This document shows positions 36,817 through 45,923 of a stretch of DNA of 64,000 bases, in pieces. Position 1 is the stretch's first letter, and every line of letters starts with the position of its first letter. Source of the stretch: Pseudomonas sp. FEN (GTDB taxonomy: Bacteria > Pseudomonadota > Gammaproteobacteria > Pseudomonadales > Pseudomonadaceae); assembly GCF_904067045.1 (NCBI RefSeq), contig NZ_CAJFDC010000036.1:1132001-1196000 (forward strand), written 5' to 3'. The translations under genes were made by a program, and so were the position numbers. The notes below the pieces were generated by a model. That model searched no databases and was not told the DNA's origin. It worked only from the letters and a program-made list of their open reading frames with translations.

Positions 36817-39267
36817 TTACTCCAGTGCCTTCCAGATTTCAGTGGCGTACTCACGAATCGTCCGGTCCGAGGAAAACCAGCCCATCCGCGCACTGTTCAG
36901 CACGGCAGAACGCCACCATTCCTTGGAGTCCTTCCAATGGGCCTCGACCCGGGCCTGGGCGCTCCAGTAGGAATCGAAATCGGCGCAGACCAGAAAGCGG
37001 TCATAGTCGACCAACGAATCCACCAGGCCGACATAACGAGACGGATCATCTGGCGAAAACACCCCGCCACGAATCGCTTGCAGCACATCATTGAGCCGAT
37101 GGGACGCGGCCACATCCGCCGCCGCGCTGAACTCGCCGTTTTGCTTGCGCGACTCCACCTGCTCGGCACTGAGGCCGAAGATGAACATATGTTCCTCGCC
37201 AATCCGCTCGGACATCTCCACGTTGGCTCCATCCATGGTGCCGATGGTCAGCGCGCCGTTGAGACCGAACTTCATGTTGCTGGTACCCGATGCCTCGAAC
37301 CCGGCAGTGGAAATCTGCTCCGACAGGTCCGCCGCCGGAATGATGCTTTCCGCCAGGCTGACGTTGTAGTTGGGCAGGAACACCACCTTGAGCAGACCGC
37401 GCACGGTCGGGTCGTGGTTTACCGTGCGGGCGATGTCATTGGCCAACTTGATGATCAGCTTGGCCTGGTGATAACTGGCCGCCGCCTTGCCGGCGAAGAT
37501 TTTCACCCGTGGCACCCAGTCGGTTTCCGGTTCGGCGCGGATCGCCTGGTACAGGGCCACGGTGTGCAGCAGGTTGAGTAACTGGCGCTTGTACTCGTGG
37601 ATCCGCTTGACCTGGACGTCGAACAGCGCCGCCGGATTGATCGCGATCCCCAGGCGCTCATGGATCAAGGCCGCCAGGGCGCGCTTGCTGTGCAGGCGCT
37701 GTTCGGCGAACTGTTTGCGGAAGCCGGCCTTCTCGGCAAAGGGCTCCAGGCCCTGCAACAACTTCTCGGGGTTATCGAGCAGCTCCGGCCCCAAGGCATC
37801 GACCATCATCGCCGTGAGCGGCGGGTTGGCCTGGTAGAGCCAGCGGCGGAAGGTGATGCCATTGGTCTTGTTGTTGATCCGCTCCGGATAGAGCTTGTGC
37901 AGTTCGGAAAACACCGTGCTGCGCATCAGTTGGGTGTGCAGGCCGGAAACGCCATTGACGCTGTGGGAACCGAGGAACGCCAGATTGCCCATGCGTACCC
38001 GCCGACCGTTGTCTTCCTCGATCAGCGATACCGCGCGCAACACGTCGAAATCGTGAATGCCCTTGGCCCGCAGCGAGTCGATGTGCTGGGCGTTGATCAG
38101 ATAGATGATCTGCATATGCCGCGGCAGCATGCGTTCCATCAGGCCCACGGGCCAGGTTTCCAGGGCCTCGGGCAGCAGCGTATGGTTGGTGTAGGAAAGG
38201 GTTTCGACAGTGACCTGCCAGGCCGCGTCCCAGGCGATATCGTGCAAGTCGACCAGTTGACGCATCAGCTCGGCCACGGCAATCGAGGGGTGCGTGTCGT
38301 TGAGCTGGATCGCCGCGTGCTCGCCGAGGCTGAGCACCGAATCGTGCATGTTCTTGTGCCGACGCAACAGGTCCTGCAACGACGCGGAGACGAAGAAGTA
38401 CTCCTGGCGCAGCCGCAGCTCCTGACCAGCCTCGGTACTGTCGGCCGGGTAAAGGACCCGGGAGATGCTCTCGGCCCGCGCCACCTCGGCCACCGCGCCG
38501 AGGTGATCGCCGGCGTTGAAGCGTTCCAGATGCAACTCTTCGGTCGCCCGCGCCCGCCACAGGCGCAGGGTATTCACACTCGCCCCGCGCCAACCCACCA
38601 CCGGCGTGTCATAGGCCACCGCCCGCACGGTTTCCGACGGTGACCAGACCTGGCGGGGCGCGCCGTTTTCATCGGTGACGGTTTGCACCTGGCCGCCGAA
38701 ACCCACGGGATAGATTACTTCGGCGCGTTCGAACTCCCAGGGGTTGCCGAAGTCCAGCCAGTTCTCGGTCTGCTCCTGCTGCCAGCCATCGACGATGGCC
38801 TGGCGGAACAAGCCGTGCTCGTAGCGAATGCCATAACCGTGGCCAGCAATCCCGAGCGTCGACATGCTTTCCATGAAGCACGCCGCCAGGCGTCCCAGAC
38901 CACCGTTGCCCAGGGCCGCATCGGGCTCCAGCAGGCGAATGCGCTCCAGGTCCACCCCAAGCTCCACCAGCGCCTCACGGACCACCTCCAGCAGGCCGAG
39001 GTTGCTCAGGCTGTCGTACAACAGCCGACCGATCAGAAATTCCAGCGACAGGTAATACACCCGCTTCTGGCCCTTGCGGTAAATCTGCCGCGTGTGGTCC
39101 ATCCAGTGTTCGACCATATGGTCGCGGGCGGCCAAGGCGATGGCCTCGAACCAGTCATGATCAAACGCGTGGTCCGGGTCCTTGCCCACCGCGTATGTAA
39201 GTTTGGCGAGGACAGCGTCGCGAAAGGCAGCGACCTCGGCTTCACGGACAAGCGGTTCCTGAGACAT
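36817..39267 (-). CDS. glgP: Glycogen (alpha-glucan) phosphorylase
   Basis: 816 residues from ATG 39267, which has AGAGG seven bases upstream. It releases glucose 1-phosphate from alpha-1,4-glucans using pyridoxal phosphate. The cofactor lysine lies in EASGTSNMKFGLNGALTIGT. Other family segments are LGNGGLGRLAACFMES, GYGIRYEHGLF and LNDTHPSIAVAELMR. It is a single gene here, not adjacent to other glycogen genes. The upstream 265-base divergent gap holds an unusual rightward terminator-like hairpin (39340-39362). Confidence 0.97.
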   Translation of the reverse strand: MSQEPLVREAEVAAFRDAVLAKLTYAVGKDPDHAFDHDWFEAIALAARDHMVEHWMDHTRQIYRKGQKRVYYLSLEFLIGRLLYDSLSNLGLLEVVREALVELGVDLERIRLLEPDAALGNGGLGRLAACFMESMSTLGIAGHGYGIRYEHGLFRQAIVDGWQQEQTENWLDFGNPWEFERAEVIYPVGFGGQVQTVTDENGAPRQVWSPSETVRAVAYDTPVVGWRGASVNTLRLWRARATEELHLERFNAGDHLGAVAEVARAESISRVLYPADSTEAGQELRLRQEYFFVSASLQDLLRRHKNMHDSVLSLGEHAAIQLNDTHPSIAVAELMRQLVDLHDIAWDAAWQVTVETLSYTNHTLLPEALETWPVGLMERMLPRHMQIIYLINAQHIDSLRAKGIHDFDVLRAVSLIEEDNGRRVRMGNLAFLGSHSVNGVSGLHTQLMRSTVFSELHKLYPERINNKTNGITFRRWLYQANPPLTAMMVDALGPELLDNPEKLLQGLEPFAEKAGFRKQFAEQRLHSKRALAALIHERLGIAINPAALFDVQVKRIHEYKRQLLNLLHTVALYQAIRAEPETDWVPRVKIFAGKAAASYHQAKLIIKLANDIARTVNHDPTVRGLLKVVFLPNYNVSLAESIIPAADLSEQISTAGFEASGTSNMKFGLNGALTIGTMDGANVEMSERIGEEHMFIFGLSAEQVESRKQNGEFSAAADVAASHRLNDVLQAIRGGVFSPDDPSRYVGLVDSLVDYDRFLVCADFDSYWSAQARVEAHWKDSKEWWRSAVLNSARMGWFSSDRTIREYATEIWKALE

Positions 39268-39339
39268 CGATACAACCTCTAGCGAGATGGACGATTTGAA
39301 AGACGGGTTTGCTGAGCCTAGACGGTTCGACACAGAGCG

Positions 39340-39362
39340 ACGCCGCAGGTTCGGCGTTTTTT
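39340..39362 (+). terminator. Rightward terminator-like hairpin in a divergent gap
   Basis: ACGCCG and CGGCGT flank CAGGTT, followed by TTTTTT read rightward. It lies between the divergent starts of glgP and the YkgJ-type gene, so no annotated rightward gene ends here. It could end a short leader or antisense transcript. Confidence 0.5.
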
Positions 39363-39532
39363 GCAGATGGCCTCGGGAAAGTCCGACGAAGCAATGCTGC
39401 CCCAAAAACATGCAGTCATGTGGAAATCTCCCTGCAAAAGCGCGTTTGTATGAAAAACCGTCAAAAGGTTGTTCACAAATCCACCAGCCCCGGTATCATC
39501 GCGCGCCCTGATACACCCTGGACAACAGCCGG

Positions 39533-39967
39533 ATGAAACCCACCCTGATCGCCGCCGCGGAACTCGACCGCCTCGAAACCTGGCAGAAATACTCCAGCCA
39601 TATGTGCGGAGGTTGCGTCTCCAGTTGCTGCACCTTGCCGGTGGAAGTGAAGATCAAGGACCTGATCCGCATCGGCATCGTCGACGAGTTCGAGCGTGGC
39701 GACCCGCCGAAGAACATCGCCAAGCGCCTGCAAAAAGAAGGGATCGTCGAACGCTACAACCAGAAGTCCGAGATCTTCACCTTGCAGCGCATGAGCAACA
39801 ACGATTGCCTGTACCTGGATCGCAAGTCGCGGTTGTGCACCATCTACGAAAAACGCCCGGACACCTGCCGAAACCATCCAAAAATCGGGCCACGCCCGGG
39901 CTATTGCGCCTACAAGCCGAAGGCCCCGGAACGTCAGGCGCCGGATAAGACGCTGTACAATTTCTGA
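39533..39967 (+). CDS. YkgJ family cysteine-cluster protein
   Basis: 144 residues. The N-terminal HMCGGCVSSCCTLPVEV and later CLYLDRKSRLCTIYEKRPDTCRNHP and YCAY give the CxxC...CC, C...C...C pattern of the YkgJ/UPF0153 family, thought to bind zinc or an iron-sulfur cluster. No signal peptide is seen, so it is probably cytoplasmic. The gene stands alone between divergent glgP and convergent typA. Function is unknown; some relatives are linked to protein or RNA modification. Confidence 0.9.
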   Translation: MKPTLIAAAELDRLETWQKYSSHMCGGCVSSCCTLPVEVKIKDLIRIGIVDEFERGDPPKNIAKRLQKEGIVERYNQKSEIFTLQRMSNNDCLYLDRKSRLCTIYEKRPDTCRNHPKIGPRPGYCAYKPKAPERQAPDKTLYNF

Positions 39968-39990
39968 TCAACGCCTTGCAACACCGGCCC

Positions 39991-40026
39991 TGTGGGAGCA
40001 GCGATCCGACAAGCTCCGCTCCCACA
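39991..40026. repeat. Compact REP hairpin
   Basis: TGTGGGAGCAG and the opposing GCTCCGCTCCCACA form a single short palindrome, the smallest of the TGTGGGAG-type elements here. It lies between the convergent ends of the YkgJ-type gene and typA. Confidence 0.7.
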
Positions 40027-40075
40027 GGGCATCCCCCCTGACAAAATGTGCGACACCCCATAAGCCGCACCAACA

Positions 40076-40114
40076 AAAACGCCCCCCGACCTTGCGATCG
40101 GGGGGCGTTTTTTT
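40076..40114. terminator. Bidirectional intrinsic terminator for typA and the YkgJ-type gene
   Basis: ACGCCCCCCGA and TCGGGGGGCGT form an eleven-base stem, with an adenine run on the left and TTTTTTT on the right. It can therefore act for both convergent transcripts; typA ends 19 bases away. Confidence 0.9.
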
Positions 40115-40132
40115 GCCAGCTAACTAAATGAC

Positions 40133-41953
40133 TTAGTTACCGGACTTCTTGGCAGCGCGGGTACGCTCGCTTTCGCCCAGGATCTTCTTGCGAAGACGGA
40201 TGGACTTAGGCGTCACTTCACACAGTTCGTCTTCCTGCACGAACTCCAGAGCTTGCTCCAGGGTGAACTTGACTGGCGGAACCAGGGCGATGGTTTCGTC
40301 TTTACCCGAAGCACGCATGTTGTCGAGCTTCTTGCCTTTGGTTGGGTTCACACCCAGGTCGTTGTCGCGGCTATTCAAGCCAACGATCTGACCTTCGTAG
40401 ATGTCCTGGCCGTGTTCAACGAACAGCTTGCCACGCGCCTGCAGGGTTTCCAGCGAGTAGGTCAGCGCCTTACCGGTAGCAACCGATACCAGCACGCCGT
40501 TCTGACGGCCGGACATGTCGCCGGACTTCATCACGTCGTAACGGTCGAAGATCGAGGTCAGGATGCCGCCACCGGAGGTCAGGGTCAGGAACTCGTTACG
40601 GAAACCGATCAGACCACGAGCCGGGATGTTGTACTCAAGGCGCACACGGCCCTTGCCATCCGGAACCATGTTGGTCAGGTCGCCCTTGCGCAGACCCATT
40701 TGTTCCATGATCGCGCCCTGGGATTCTTCCGGCAGGTCGATGGTCACGTTTTCGTACGGTTCGTGCTTCACGCCGTCAACCATACGGATGATCACTTCCG
40801 GACGACCAACACCCATTTCGAAGCCTTCGCGACGCATGGTTTCGATCAGTACCGAGAGGTGCAGCTCACCACGGCCGGAGACCTTGAACTTGTCGGCCGA
40901 GTCGCCTTCTTCAACGCGCAGGGCAACGTTGTACAGCAGCTCTTTGTCCAGGCGTTCCTTGATGTTACGGCTGGTGACGAACTTGCCTTCACGGCCGCAG
41001 AACGGCGAATCGTTAACCTGGAAGGTCATCGAAACGGTAGGTTCGTCAACGGTCAGCGGCTTCATCGCTTCGACGTTCAGTGGGTCGCACAGGGTGTCGG
41101 AGATGAACAGTTGCTCGAAGCCGCTGATGCAGACGATGTCGCCGGCAGCCGCTTCATCAACGTCGATACGGTGCAGGCCGTGGTGACCCATCAGCTTCAG
41201 GATACGACCGTTACGGCGCTTGCCATCGGCGTCGATCGCCACAACCGGGGTGTTCGGCTTGATACGACCACGAGCGATACGGCCAACACCGATAACACCC
41301 AGGAAGCTGTTGTAGTCCAGTGCGGAGATCTGCATCTGGAACGGACCGTCACGGTCGACTTTCGGCGCGGGCACGTCGTCGACGATCGACTGGTACAGCG
41401 GGGTCATGTCTTCAGCCATGGCGGTGTGATCCAGACCGGCAATACCGTTCAGGGCCGAGGCGTAGACGACTTTGAAGTCCAGCTGTTCTTCGGTGGCGCC
41501 GAGGTTGTCGAACAGATCGAAGATCTGGTCCAGAACCCAGTCCGGACGCGCGCCAGGACGGTCAACCTTGTTGATCACCACGATCGGACGCAGGCCGGCT
41601 TCGAAAGCCTTCTTGGTCACGAAACGGGTTTGCGGCATAGGGCCGTCTTGGGCGTCAACCAGCAGCAGAACGGAGTCGACCATCGACATTACGCGTTCAA
41701 CTTCGCCGCCGAAGTCGGCGTGGCCCGGGGTGTCCACGATGTTGATGTGGTAGCCGTTCCAGTTGATGGCGGTGTTTTTCGCCAGGATGGTAATACCGCG
41801 CTCTTTCTCCTGGTCGTTGGAGTCCATCACGCGCTCGTCGTTGAGCTCGTTGCGCTCCAGGGTGCCGGATTGACGCAAGAGTTTGTCTACCAGGGTGGTC
41901 TTGCCATGGTCAACGTGAGCAATGATGGCGATGTTGCGTAGATTTTCGATCAC
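40133..41953 (-). CDS. typA: Translational GTPase TypA/BipA
   Basis: 606 residues. This ribosome-associated GTPase is involved in 50S assembly and stress or cold adaptation. G motifs are visible in order: AHVDHGKTTLVDKLL (G1), ERGITILAKN (G2), DTPGHADFGGEVERV (G3), NKVDRPGARPD (G4). The C-terminal domain has the family segment LPEESQGAIMEQMGLRKGD and ends with a basic tail (RTRAAKKSGN). The start is GTG at 41953, giving VIENLRNIAIIAH, as in other pseudomonads; the ribosome site is weak. It is transcribed alone, with a strong terminator after it. Confidence 0.97.
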   Translation of the reverse strand: MIENLRNIAIIAHVDHGKTTLVDKLLRQSGTLERNELNDERVMDSNDQEKERGITILAKNTAINWNGYHINIVDTPGHADFGGEVERVMSMVDSVLLLVDAQDGPMPQTRFVTKKAFEAGLRPIVVINKVDRPGARPDWVLDQIFDLFDNLGATEEQLDFKVVYASALNGIAGLDHTAMAEDMTPLYQSIVDDVPAPKVDRDGPFQMQISALDYNSFLGVIGVGRIARGRIKPNTPVVAIDADGKRRNGRILKLMGHHGLHRIDVDEAAAGDIVCISGFEQLFISDTLCDPLNVEAMKPLTVDEPTVSMTFQVNDSPFCGREGKFVTSRNIKERLDKELLYNVALRVEEGDSADKFKVSGRGELHLSVLIETMRREGFEMGVGRPEVIIRMVDGVKHEPYENVTIDLPEESQGAIMEQMGLRKGDLTNMVPDGKGRVRLEYNIPARGLIGFRNEFLTLTSGGGILTSIFDRYDVMKSGDMSGRQNGVLVSVATGKALTYSLETLQARGKLFVEHGQDIYEGQIVGLNSRDNDLGVNPTKGKKLDNMRASGKDETIALVPPVKFTLEQALEFVQEDELCEVTPKSIRLRKKILGESERTRAAKKSGN

Positions 41954-42091
41954 TTGTGTATCTCGATCAGAGGATTCGGTGTGCTGACAAGTCTTGGCAG
42001 CGATTTACAGCAGAGTCCGGCAAGCCGTTACAACTTGACGGCGGCGTCGGGGGGCCGGTGACGCAAGCCACAGGCAAACAGCCCCGGGCAC

Positions 42092-43546
42092 TTAGCTCGG
42101 TCGATAAACGCGCACATTGGCATGCCCCTCACTGAGCAAATGGTGGGCATGCAGGCGACTCATCACGCCTTTGTCGCAATACAACAGGTACTGGCGAGTA
42201 GGGTCCAGTTCCTTGAAACGAGCGTTCAGAGCATAAAACGGCATCGCTTGTACCTCGATGCCAGCGATCTCCAGCGGGTCGTCGTCCTGGGCATCCGGGT
42301 GACGGATGTCGATCACGATATGACCGGCCAGCGCCTCGCTGACTTCTTCAATCTGCAAATCCTGGCCCAATTCGTCGATGACCCGATCGATTGGCACCAG
42401 TTTGGCCCGCTCGAGCGCCCGCTCAAGAATCGCCATGTCGAACTGTTGTTCTTCGTACTCCACGCGGTTGCGCTTGGCGTGGGTCTTGGGGTTCACCGAA
42501 ATGACCCCGCAATACTCCGGCATGTGCTTGGCGAAGTCGGCCGTGCCGATTTCGCTCGCCAGGTTGATGATGTCCTGCTTGTGGCTGGCGATCAGCGGGC
42601 GAATCACCAGCTTCTCGGTCACGCAGTCGATCACCGACAGATTCGGCAGCGTCTGGCTGGAAACCTGGGAGATCGCCTCGCCGGTCACCAGCGCGCTGAT
42701 GTCCAGTCGATCAGCCATAACGGAAGCAGCGCGCAACATCATACGCTTCAATACTACGCCCATATGACTGTTATCGACTTTGCCGAGAATTTCTCCCAGC
42801 ACTTCCTCGAACGGCACGCTGACAAACAGTACCCGCTGGGAGCTGCCGTACTTCTTCCAGAGGAAGTGCGCGACTTCCATCACTCCCAGCTCGTGGGCGC
42901 GGCCACCGAGATTGAAGAAGCAGAAGTGGCTCATCAGGCCGCGACGCATCATCTGATAGGCGGCCACGGTGGAATCGAAACCGCCGGACATCAGCACCAG
43001 CGCCTGCTCGATGGAACCCAGCGGATAACCGCCCAGGCCATTGTGCTGGCTGTGGATGACAAACAACCGTTGGTCGCGAATTTCCATCCGCACTTCGATT
43101 TCCGGTTCCTTGAGGGAAATCCCGGCGGCATTGCACTGTCGGCGCAACTGGCTGCCGACGTATTTTTCCACTTCCATGGAGGTGAAGTCATGCTTGCCGG
43201 CCCGCTTGCAGCGCACCGAAAAAATCTTCCCGGGCAGGGCCGCGCCGAAGTGCTGCTTGCACTTGGCGGTGATGTCGTCGAAATCACCCAACGGGTACTC
43301 GTCGACCTGCAGGAAATGCGCGATGCCCGGCAGGCAGCACAGGCGTTCGGTCAGTTCGAGCAGGGCCTTGGGCTCGCTCAGCGTGGTTTCCAGCTCGAGG
43401 TTGTCCCACACGCCATTCACCACCACGGCCGGGTCCAGATCGCGGAGCACGGTACGGATGTTCTTGGCCAGCTGGCGGATGAAACGCATCCGGACAGGGC
43501 GGCTTTTAATGGTGATTTCGGGGAAGACTTTTACGATAAGTTTCAT
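42092..43546 (-). CDS. thiI: tRNA 4-thiouridine synthase ThiI with C-terminal rhodanese domain
   Basis: 484 residues from ATG 43546. It makes 4-thiouridine at position 8 of tRNA and supplies sulfur for thiamine thiazole synthesis. Layout: N-terminal ferredoxin-like and THUMP domains, PP-loop ATPase SGGFDSTVAAYQMM, and a C-terminal rhodanese domain whose catalytic cysteine is in LLYCDKGVMSRLHAHHL. The long form with rhodanese is the gamma-proteobacterial type. It is divergent from glnA; its 5' region shares the 330-base gap with the glnA enhancer sites. Confidence 0.97.
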   Translation of the reverse strand: MKLIVKVFPEITIKSRPVRMRFIRQLAKNIRTVLRDLDPAVVVNGVWDNLELETTLSEPKALLELTERLCCLPGIAHFLQVDEYPLGDFDDITAKCKQHFGAALPGKIFSVRCKRAGKHDFTSMEVEKYVGSQLRRQCNAAGISLKEPEIEVRMEIRDQRLFVIHSQHNGLGGYPLGSIEQALVLMSGGFDSTVAAYQMMRRGLMSHFCFFNLGGRAHELGVMEVAHFLWKKYGSSQRVLFVSVPFEEVLGEILGKVDNSHMGVVLKRMMLRAASVMADRLDISALVTGEAISQVSSQTLPNLSVIDCVTEKLVIRPLIASHKQDIINLASEIGTADFAKHMPEYCGVISVNPKTHAKRNRVEYEEQQFDMAILERALERAKLVPIDRVIDELGQDLQIEEVSEALAGHIVIDIRHPDAQDDDPLEIAGIEVQAMPFYALNARFKELDPTRQYLLYCDKGVMSRLHAHHLLSEGHANVRVYRPS

Positions 43547-43641
43547 GAAAACAGCGCGCGAAGGGCCGGCCGAAAAAGGGGGGCGCGGATTATAGCGGAA
43601 ATTGCTCAAGGTTTAACCAGTTATTGTACAGACGGATTTAT

Positions 43642-43658
43642 TGCACCAAAAAAGGTCA
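43642..43658. promoter_or_regulatory. NtrC-like enhancer site 1 of glnA
   Basis: TGCACCAAAAAAGGTCA fits TGCAC-N7-GTGCA with a perfect left half and a 3/5 right half. Its centre is at about -138 from the predicted glnA start and 31 bases (three helical turns) from site 2. Confidence 0.65.
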
Positions 43659-43672
43659 CCTCTCATTATCAT

Positions 43673-43689
43673 GGCTCCACAATAGTGCA
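43673..43689. promoter_or_regulatory. NtrC-like enhancer site 2 of glnA
   Basis: GGCTCCACAATAGTGCA fits TGCAC-N7-GTGCA with a perfect right half and a 3/5 left half. Its centre is at about -107. Paired with site 1 it reproduces the two-site NtrC enhancer layout of enteric glnA. Confidence 0.65.
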
Positions 43690-43761
43690 ACAAATGCCCG
43701 GAAATTCTCCTATGCTCGCTGCAACGCTTGAGATTGGGGCAAAAAACCCATCACGGGGCAC

Positions 43762-43777
43762 TGGCATGCAATTTGCT
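43762..43777 (+). promoter_or_regulatory. Sigma-54 promoter of glnA
   Basis: TGGCATGCAATTTGCT matches TGGCACG-N4-TTGCW with a single change. The predicted start is near 43788, giving an 89-base leader to the ATG at 43877. Confidence 0.92.
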
Positions 43778-43876
43778 CTCTTGTGAGGCAGGTTGCCATG
43801 GCCGATATTCGCGCCGGCATCACCACTCTTTCAGGGCTAACTCCACTACCCAGCCCGAAGCCACCCGGAGGACACC

Positions 43877-45283
43877 ATGTCGAAGTCGGTTCAACTCATC
43901 AAAGATCATGACGTTAAATGGATTGATCTGCGCTTCACTGACACCAAAGGTACTCAGCACCACGTAACCATGCCGGCCCGTGATGCACTGGATGACGAAT
44001 TCTTCGAAATCGGCAAAATGTTCGACGGCTCCTCCATCTCCGGCTGGAAAGGCATCGAAGCCTCCGACATGATCCTGATGCCGGACGACAGCACCGCCGT
44101 ACTCGACCCGTTCACCGAAGAGCCGACCCTGATCCTGGTCTGCGACGTGATCGAGCCTTCGACCATGCAGGGCTACGACCGCGACCCACGTGCGATCGCC
44201 CGTCGCGCCGAGGAATACCTGAAGTCCACCGGTATCGGCGACACCGCTTTCTTCGGTCCCGAGCCTGAGTTCTTCATCTTCGATTCGGTCAAGTTCAAGT
44301 CCGATATCTCCGGTTCCATGTTCAAGATCTTCTCCGAACAAGGTTCGTGGATGTCCGACCAGGACGTGGAAGGCGGTAACAAGGGCCACCGCCCAGGTAT
44401 CAAAGGCGGTTACTTCCCGGTTCCACCGTTCGACCATGACCACGAAATCCGTACCTCCATGTGCAACGCACTGGAAGAGATGGGCCAGACCGTCGAAGTT
44501 CACCACCACGAAGTGGCGACTGCCGGCCAGAACGAAATCGGCGTGAAGTTCAACACCCTGGTCAACAAGGCTGACGAAGTCCAGACCCTGAAGTACTGCG
44601 TACACAACGTGGCGGATGCCTACGGCCGTACCGCGACCTTCATGCCAAAACCGCTGTATGGCGATAACGGCTCGGGCATGCACGTGCACATGTCCATCTC
44701 CAAGGAAGGCAAGAACACCTTCGCTGGCGAAGGCTATGCCGGTCTGTCCGACACCGCCCTGTACTTCATCGGCGGCATCATCAAGCACGGTAAGGCGCTG
44801 AACGGCTTCACCAACCCGTCGACCAACTCCTACAAGCGTCTGGTCCCAGGCTTCGAAGCTCCGGTCATGCTGGCCTACTCGGCGCGCAACCGTTCCGCCT
44901 CGATCCGTATTCCTTACGTCAACAGCCCCAAGGCTCGTCGTATCGAAGCCCGCTTCCCGGATCCGGCCGCCAACCCTTACCTGGCCTTCGCCGCGCTGAT
45001 GATGGCCGGCCTGGACGGTATCCAGAACAAGATCCACCCTGGCGATGCCGCTGACAAAAACCTGTATGACCTGCCGCCTGAAGAGGCCAAAGAGATCCCA
45101 CAGGTTTGCGGTAGCCTGAAAGAAGCCCTGGAAGAGCTGGACAAAGGTCGTGCGTTCCTGACCAAAGGCGGCGTGTTCAGCGACGACTTCATCGATGCCT
45201 ACATCGAGCTGAAAAGCGAAGAAGAAATCAAAGTCCGTACCTTCGTACACCCACTGGAATATGAGCTGTACTACAGCTGCTGA
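43877..45283 (+). CDS. glnA: Glutamine synthetase type I
   Basis: 468 residues. It forms glutamine from glutamate, ammonia and ATP. Conserved segments include FDGSSISGWKGI, GPEPEFFIFD, the ATP/metal region MHVHMSISKEGKN, and NPSTNSYKRLVPGFEAP. The adenylylation tyrosine is in KNLYDLPPEE, so activity should be controlled by GlnE. GGAGG lies ahead of the ATG. Expression is predicted to be NtrC- and sigma-54-dependent (sites at 43642-43777), and ntrBC lies downstream, as in enteric glnALG but separated by four genes. A clear terminator follows (45314-45339). Confidence 0.98.
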   Translation: MSKSVQLIKDHDVKWIDLRFTDTKGTQHHVTMPARDALDDEFFEIGKMFDGSSISGWKGIEASDMILMPDDSTAVLDPFTEEPTLILVCDVIEPSTMQGYDRDPRAIARRAEEYLKSTGIGDTAFFGPEPEFFIFDSVKFKSDISGSMFKIFSEQGSWMSDQDVEGGNKGHRPGIKGGYFPVPPFDHDHEIRTSMCNALEEMGQTVEVHHHEVATAGQNEIGVKFNTLVNKADEVQTLKYCVHNVADAYGRTATFMPKPLYGDNGSGMHVHMSISKEGKNTFAGEGYAGLSDTALYFIGGIIKHGKALNGFTNPSTNSYKRLVPGFEAPVMLAYSARNRSASIRIPYVNSPKARRIEARFPDPAANPYLAFAALMMAGLDGIQNKIHPGDAADKNLYDLPPEEAKEIPQVCGSLKEALEELDKGRAFLTKGGVFSDDFIDAYIELKSEEEIKVRTFVHPLEYELYYSC

Positions 45284-45313
45284 TCCAGTAACGCCCGCGC
45301 AAGCGGCGTAAAG

Positions 45314-45339
45314 AAAGGCCACCTTCGGGTGGCCTTTTT
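45314..45339 (+). terminator. Intrinsic terminator of glnA
   Basis: AAAGGCCACC-TTCG-GGTGGCCTTTTT: a strong stem with a stable UUCG-type tetraloop and T-run, 31 bases after the glnA stop. Confidence 0.95.
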
Positions 45340-45360
45340 CATGGCTGAAAATCGAGATTT

Positions 45361-45473
45361 CTTGAAACGCTTCAAGACTGGCCGGACGCCGTGACACGGC
45401 GTTAACTTGGACTCCCGACCTCGCGCCGGGCACCACAGGCACCGCGTGTAACACGCGGTACAAGGACGTTAAC
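45361..45473. other. Three successive small hairpins with duplicated GTTAAC boxes
   Basis: CTTGAA/TTCAAG (45361-45376), ACGCCGTG/CACGGCGT (45386-45402) and ACCGCGTG/CACGCGGT (45441-45459) are three perfect inverted repeats in a row. The last two are each followed by CGTTAAC-CTGG/TTGG-like text (GTTAAC at 45401 and 45468). The tract sits between the glnA terminator and the cupin gene, where a promoter or operators would be expected. Confidence 0.6.
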
Positions 45474-45487
45474 CTGGAAGCCAGCAC

Positions 45488-45874
45488 ATGACATCGATCT
45501 CGACACCCGAGGCACCAACCCCATCCCTACCCACCGCCCAGGTACTGCTGCGCAGCAGCCACTCCTGGGACGGCACGCCCTACGCGAGTTATCCGCGGGG
45601 CGCACCCGAACTGACCTTGCTACAGATCAATATTCCGGCCGACACCGAGCTGGGCTGGCACATCCACCCGATCCCCAGCGCCGCCTACATCCTGTCGGGC
45701 GAAGTATGGGTCGAGACCCGCGAAGGCGGCCATGGCACGCTGTTGAAACAGGGCGACACAATAGCGGCCCTGGTCAACATCCAGCATCGCGCCCGCACTG
45801 GCGCGGTTCCGGTGGACCTGTTGGTGTTCTATGCCGGCAGCGAGGGCATGGCGCTCTCGGAGTCGAACCCTTGA
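45488..45874 (+). CDS. Small single-domain cupin protein
   Basis: 128 residues. The cupin motif 1 is seen in ADTELGWHIHPIPSAAYILSGE (G(X)5HXH(X)n pattern), and motif 2 in GDTIAALVNIQHRARTGAVPV, with the metal-binding histidines in place. The fold is a beta-barrel that binds a metal and small ligands. There is no signal peptide. The upstream region holds three small palindromes that may be regulatory sites. Substrate unknown; catalysis or sensing are both possible. Confidence 0.88.
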   Translation: MTSISTPEAPTPSLPTAQVLLRSSHSWDGTPYASYPRGAPELTLLQINIPADTELGWHIHPIPSAAYILSGEVWVETREGGHGTLLKQGDTIAALVNIQHRARTGAVPVDLLVFYAGSEGMALSESNP

Positions 45875-45923
45875 CCCCTTAATGCGGGAACCCAGGACCA
45901 GCAATTTGCAGCCGAGCACGGTC

